Positions 59,618-64,000 of a stretch of 64,000 bases of DNA are shown one piece after another. The translations under genes and the position numbers were made by a program. The first letter of the stretch is position 1; every line of letters starts with the position of its first letter. A model generated the notes under the pieces. The model did no database searches. It was not told where the DNA came from and saw only the letters and a list, made by a program, of their open reading frames with translations. The DNA comes from Triops longicaudatus (Eukaryota; Arthropoda; Branchiopoda; Notostraca; Triopsidae), in NCBI GenBank assembly GCA_022885665.1, contig JAGQDJ010000263.1, positions 1-64,000 of the forward strand. The letters are read 5' to 3'.

Positions 59618-61360
59618 TTACTCGTCACCGTTGCGGCTGCCGGAGCGGGAACGGGACCTAAAGCAACAGACCATAAGAATAGTGAACGAAGGGACTTAAG
59701 CTTGGTTCAGACTGCTCAACTTATCAGGATTAGATCAACACGATCTTGGATGATAAGCCACACAGTGCGAACAGAAGCGTGGGTTTATACCTGCTTCGCG
59801 AAGCTGGCGAGCGTTTGTCACGGGACATGGAGCGAGACTTGGATCGGGATTCAGAACGCGATCTGGAACGACGGGAACGGCTGCGTGATCGGCTACGCGA
59901 ACTTTTCGTAAAAACACAGGAAATATCATTAGTCTGTGATGATGAAATTAATCAATCAAACCCATTTTATAAGAAACCGGTAAATGAGACCTATTTCGTT
60001 CTCTACAATGCGAATTTCTCCATAGAACGAAAAAAAAGTTAATGTTCTCAACACCTTCAATAATTTCTCGAAAACATTAAAGGTTTAATCAAAATATGAC
60101 CAAACCTTAATGTAATGCCAAAATTAACCTTTGTATGGTAACATACATTGGTGAATTTCTGACTCTAAGACAGTTTACTTTCTCAGGCATAAAACTTGTA
60201 CGCTATGTAGTGTAGTTAAGAATTTCGAGGATTGTTCTTCAAGTGTTCTTTCAGGTGAACAAACTTAATGTCTTTGACGACGATTTTTTAGGGCAGTCAA
60301 ACTGGGATTTTCTTTGTGTTGGTAGAAGAGCAGCTCTGAAGAACTGATTGCGCTTGAGAGCGAAGAAACTCGAGTTGACACTCCCTGACGCTGGAGAACC
60401 CTGAAGAACTGACTGCGTGCTTGAGAACGACGCAAAACGAGGAGTAGGAGAAGCTTTAGGGAAGACCTCCAACCACGCCCGAGTTAGGGCGTGGCTCAGG
60501 CCAGAAGCTGCTGCCGATTCAACAAGCCGTCGCGTGGCGGCCTACAAAACATATACGGACTTTTATACCGCACCAACACAATTTCTTTTTTTAATCAAAA
60601 TTGTTGCGCAAGGCTTGTCAGAACACTCCAATGAGAGAAAAACGGGGCGCGCCTCGGGAACAGCAGTTGGGAGGGTGTGTGAACGAAGCGACGTTGAAGA
60701 GCAGGCGTGTTTTAACGAGGGCCTCGGACGAGAAGAGTCGTAGAAACAGCTTACCGGCCACGATAGTTACGACGGCGACAATCGCGGGCGAAATGGCCGC
60801 GTTCGCCACATTCATAACAGCGTTCTTCAGAGCGAGGAGGACCACGCCCACCACGAGCTGGTCCATTACGATCGTTACCACGATCCCGTTTACGTCCCGT
60901 GGACAGTTCTACTCGTACTCGACGACCACACAGTGATCTGAAATAAAACAGTTCTAATATTAACACAATCTCAAGTTTTTTTTTAATACAAATTCTCATG
61001 TACAAAAATTGTAATAAGTACTGTTAATTTAAGGGCTTGTTCTGCCTTTTTTAGGAGGCCATATTTAAAGAAAGTCTCAAATCAATGGAAAACCACAAGT
61101 ACCTGCCATCAAGACCACGAACGGCGTCTTCAGCATCTCGGGGATCTTCAAATTCCACGAAAGCGAAGCCAGGAGGGTTTCTTGCTACCCAGACGCTTCT
61201 TAATTTTCCGTACTCAGAGAAAGCATCTTCAATCTCATTTTTGTTTCCCGCAGTACCTAAGTACACAGGATACAATACAATTTTATTTTCCAAAGAGTAT
61301 TGTAGACTTACCTAAATCTCCAATGTAGACCTTGCAGTCGCCGCTGCTGTAACGAGACAT
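59618..61360 (-). CDS. x16: SR splicing factor of the x16 / SRSF7 (9G8) type
   Basis: Exons in coding order: 61360-61312, 61256-61103, 60937-60755, 59901-59791, 59657-59618. They encode 178 aa. The RRM spans about 1-80 with RNP2 KVYIGDL and RNP1 GFAFVEFED. One CCHC zinc knuckle follows (CYECGERGHFARDC, about 110-123). The RS domain is short (about 135-178), alternating Arg-Ser and ending in Asn-Gly-Asp-Glu. RRM plus a single knuckle plus RS is diagnostic of SRSF7/9G8 in vertebrates and x16 in Drosophila. The protein binds exonic enhancers, recruits the spliceosome and couples splicing to mRNA export. Introns 1, 2 and 4 are 55, 165 and 133 bp. Intron 3, between knuckle and RS exons, is 853 bp, which suggests regulated splicing. 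Confidence 0.93.
60335..60430. repeat. Direct repeat of about 30 bp in SR gene intron 3
   Basis: CTGAAGAACTGATTGCG-CTTGAGAGCGA (60335-60364) recurs as CTGAAGAACTGACTGCGTGCTTGAGAACGA (60401-60430). On the coding strand each copy carries CAGTTCTTCAG, a pyrimidine-rich motif that could bind a splicing repressor. Confidence 0.65.
60496..60541 (-). other. Candidate poison-exon start in SR gene intron 3
   Basis: On the minus strand an acceptor (ATGTTTTGTAG) ends at 60542. If exon 3 were spliced to it, the incoming phase-2 frame would run 15 codons and reach TGA at 60498-60496. The following donor is not clear. Vertebrate SRSF3 and SRSF7 autoregulate through a poison exon in the equivalent intron, so the position is suggestive. 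This is inference. Confidence 0.3.
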
Positions 61361-62294
61361 GTCTGCGAACAGTAAAAAAAGAACAATAAAAATAGTATTT
61401 CAGAGTTATGCTTTCGAACAAATGAAAAAGCGCTAATACGTAAGTGAAACACAGAAAGGCATTGGGGAAACTTGCAAGGCGTCTACCAAGAAGCTTCTAC
61501 CAAGCTTTGGATAAGCTTATCTTTAGAACAAGGGAACAAGTCAAGGTAATTTGTTCCGTTACAGTTAGACTGGGTAAATCTTAAAGGTGTGTACCTCGGA
61601 AATAGTTACTACTGGTCAACTTCTATGTTTAAACTCTAATGCTTTCACACAGCTTTATGGCGTCCGTGACAGAAGAGCCCAGCACACCACAACAAAAGAC
61701 CCGTTTCGATAAGGGAAGGAATGGAAGTGAGGAGAGGAACTGGCAAACATAACTCACGGAGTCCTTGTTTACTACTAGCGCCACCTGAAAGCTATTGTAC
61801 CTAAGCAACTTCATAATTTCTTCGGCAAAATTTTGGTTTCAGCGCCTTTGTTCTTATGATTAGCGTAAATATATACAGAGAAATTAGCGAAATAAAACTT
61901 CAAAATTAGGCGTATGTAATTCTCATTCTTTATGTCGGGTTAAATCGCTACCCTCATTTCAACTCGAAGAAATTTGAAAAAATCTCAAGTGGCATTTAAA
62001 AGGACGCACTCAGTAATTACTGCAAAAATTTTAGGTTAGGATCCCAGTCAAAATTGTTATCAGAGCATGAATATGTTGCGAATCAAATCCCCTGTCACTT
62101 GTAAGTTTATAGAAACGACAAAATCATACGTGAAGAGTTAATTTGAGTGGTTATTATTCATATAGTCAGTGAAATTAATGTAATCGAGCAGAAAGTGCGG
62201 AACAAGTTATACAAAAATAGACGAGTCACGATTAACTTGTCCTTCCTTCCTTCCTTTCCTTCCTTTTGTACCTCACCATAGGTGACGGGCAGCA
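61361..62294. other. Upstream region of the SR gene
   Basis: This should include the SR gene promoter. A CCTT-type pyrimidine tract at 62240-62269 leads into a splice acceptor at 62280. No gene is recognised. Confidence 0.4.
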
Positions 62295-62523
62295 ATGTCA
62301 AGTGTGCCAGTGATTAAAGAAGCAAACGAGTCCGTCGAAGGACAAACAAGGGATTTTGAACATGCTGTGTTTGAAATTATGTTTGAAAATACCCTTCAGC
62401 ATTTCAAGGTCTAAGCATGCTGAGTTAACGTAATTGTTAAGCAAACTCGGGAAATACACTGGTGGGTTTCCTATTCTGTAGGACGAACTTCTGGAGTCCG
62501 TTGCAGCATGGGAAGCCCGTTAA
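62295..62523 (+). CDS. Candidate small two-exon gene, 51 aa, unknown
   Basis: The ATG at 62295 lies 14 bases after a strong acceptor (a CCTT-rich tract, then CACCATAG at 62280). The first exon runs to 62408, and the donor GTCTAA is weak. The second starts at 62482 after TATTCTGTAG and stops at 62523. The junction is phase 0 and yields an acidic, probably helical peptide with FEHAVFEIMFENTLQHFK and then DELLESVAAWEAR. I recognise no family. The acceptors support a real exon, but the weak donor and short frame leave it doubtful. Confidence 0.28.
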
Positions 62524-63180
62524 CATCAGTTCTAAAAACTTGCCTTCGAGGTAGCAATTATGTAAACACGGACGCCCAACATTCATCTTCACGAGGGTCA
62601 CCAAACCCCACCAAATCTCCCTTGAGAGCCTACATGCAAAGTTTCCTATTGAAAACGGTTTTCTCCAGTGACACTACATGGGCCTACTCTGTGTCATCTC
62701 AAATGAACATTGGTAATAGACGTTAACACCCAGTGTATGTTGCAGCTTGTAAAGATGGGCTTAGTGTTTCATGTGTCTTACTTTGTATGGCCATTTGATC
62801 GCTCCTGCATTTATTTTGCCATAACTGTAATAATTAGTGTCAACAGCTGAGGGCTGGTAAAAAAAAAAAAAACTGTATTGGGCGCCAGATGTGTACCTCC
62901 GGGCAACCAGTCCTAGTACAAACGACGGTAACGGATGCAATGCGGAAAACTTATACTTGAGATTATGAGCAGTTCACTAAAGCAAGGCAAGCGAAAGTTA
63001 TCACGCACCGAAGGTCTCCGGCCTATTCACGACTCCTTAACAGACCTTGGTGTTACTTACTCAGCGGAACAAGGCGTAACATAGCCAGTCTTTAGTCGAA
63101 TCTCTGCGTTTCCAGAAGAAACAGGAGCACTGTTTGTCCTGTAACTTGTTTCCGAAGCAATCTTATTATCTTGCAGCAAC
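62524..63180. other. Between the two small plus-strand genes
   Basis: A 72-codon open frame at 62508-62726 (plus) overlaps the preceding candidate in another frame without splice support. No other feature is seen. Confidence 0.4.
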
Positions 63181-63651
63181 ATGTACGCCGAAACGTAAGC
63201 GTAGTTTATTGTTTTGAAATCAGTAATTCATTATATTTTCAACAGAATATTGGCGATCATAATTGTGACGTGCATAGGTAAGAAAACTGAATTCGCTAGA
63301 AACAGACCCAAGTAGTGATGACATTATGATTTCTAGCTTTGTGTGGAGTGTTGGTTTGGATGTGCCACTCAGGCGAAGAACAAAACGGAAATAGCCGAGT
63401 TTCCTCAAATTTGTTCTACTTACCCATGAGTGACGGTAGTGTGGAAAATCACGGTCATACCAATGTGTCCTTCGTGCCAGACACGCCGACAATTTGTGTT
63501 GTAGGAGTACCAACACTAGCAATCCAACCTGCCAAGATTCACTGCACTGTAAGGAAAAAGAAGCTAAGTCGAATTTTATAATTTGTTTATAATCGATGTT
63601 GTGAACTCTTGTTTTTTTTTTCAGCCGCGACCCATTTTCGTGCCAAGCTAA
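63181..63651 (+). CDS. Small single-pass membrane protein, 94 aa, uncharacterised
   Basis: Four exons (63181-63194, 63246-63277, 63337-63548, 63625-63651) join in frame through three GT-AG introns of 51, 59 and 76 bp, all with good donors (GTAAGC, GTAAGA, GTAAGG) and acceptors. The start codon follows an acceptor-like TCTTGCAG by four bases, so a 5' UTR intron is likely. Residues 5-24 are one long hydrophobic stretch rich in Ile, Leu and Val, reading across the first two introns. A Gly/Ser/Asn-rich polar part follows, then a Val/Pro-rich part and the terminus PRPIFVPS. With only Tyr-Ala-Glu-Thr before the helix it is either a signal anchor or an uncleaved signal peptide. That hydrophobicity appears only after splicing supports the model. 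I recognise no family. Confidence 0.6.
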
Positions 63652-64000
63652 GCCCGTCTTTGTTTAAAAATAGGCCGACGAAGTGTGTTATATGTATAGA
63701 CTTTATCCAAACTTACTGGTAGAGAAAGTTATACTTTCAGCCATCAGTTTACTCATCAAATCTTGTGTACCCCTGTTATACTCATTCTAGACTCGCTCAT
63801 TACGAATGCAACTGAAAATCTATGTACATAAACCGAAAACCTGCCCTGTTGTCAAAATACATTTATATAAAATGACATTGTTGAACACGACTTTATTTAT
63901 GCACTATTAAACATTGTCAGCGAAAACGTGCCGAACAAATACGATAAGTGACCTTCGGGTGAACAGAACCGATTAATTGCAGCTACCAGTGTGAACAAAC
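63652..64000 (+). other. 3' region of the small membrane-protein gene
   Basis: It is presumably the 3' UTR and beyond. I see no canonical AATAAA on the plus strand and no further gene before the window ends. Confidence 0.4.

Overview
The window is nuclear DNA of an animal, almost certainly an arthropod and most likely a crustacean. The reasons are spliceosomal genes with very short GT-AG introns (many 53-75 bp), an ionotropic-receptor (IR) gene, a Brat orthologue, secreted proteins with a clip-like cysteine knot plus CUB modules, and two tRNA-Asp genes. I placed exon borders by hand from splice sites, frame continuity and remembered family sequences. No search was run, and the crustacean assignment is inference.

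Layout. 0-0.4 kb: an unresolved exon candidate on the minus strand. 0.4-5.1 kb: intergenic, with an ATA/AAT microsatellite, a small CAGGG-ended inverted-repeat element broken by an assembly gap, and two identical tRNA-Asp genes. 5.19-15.27 kb (+): a complete 30-exon glutamate synthase (GOGAT), 2048 aa, the best supported gene here. 16.4-22.9 kb (-): three tandem paralogues of a secreted knot + CUB + CUB protein with the same six-exon, all-phase-1 structure and a TATA box each. 24.65-27.2 kb (-): a divergent IR; its 5' end is unresolved. 28.3-29.66 kb (-): WDR73. 30.1-30.4 kb: two small inverted-repeat elements. 34.27-37.26 kb (-): brat, whose one visible coding exon encodes RING, two B-boxes, a coiled coil and NHL repeats. 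It is flanked by about 3.4 kb and 12 kb of apparently non-coding DNA. 49.1-53.8 kb (-): a harmonin (USH1C)-like scaffold with two PDZ domains, starting directly at PDZ1 and ending in a long disordered tail. 53.8-59.6 kb: mostly non-coding, with a poly-G/N/poly-C assembly gap. 59.6-61.4 kb (-): an SR splicing factor of the x16/SRSF7 type. 62.3-63.7 kb (+): a doubtful 51-aa gene and a well-spliced small single-pass membrane protein of 94 aa.

The genes do not form one pathway. GOGAT makes glutamate from glutamine and 2-oxoglutarate. Brat (RNA-binding translational repressor) and the SR protein act on mRNA, harmonin is a cortical scaffold, WDR73 is a microtubule/Integrator-associated WD40 protein, and the CUB and IR genes are the fast-evolving extracellular and sensory part of the region. 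I did not find a new multi-gene system. The most interesting leads are the CUB tandem array with shared promoter elements, the uncharacterised small membrane protein, the harmonin architecture with a 25-nt microexon, and a possible poison exon in the SR gene.
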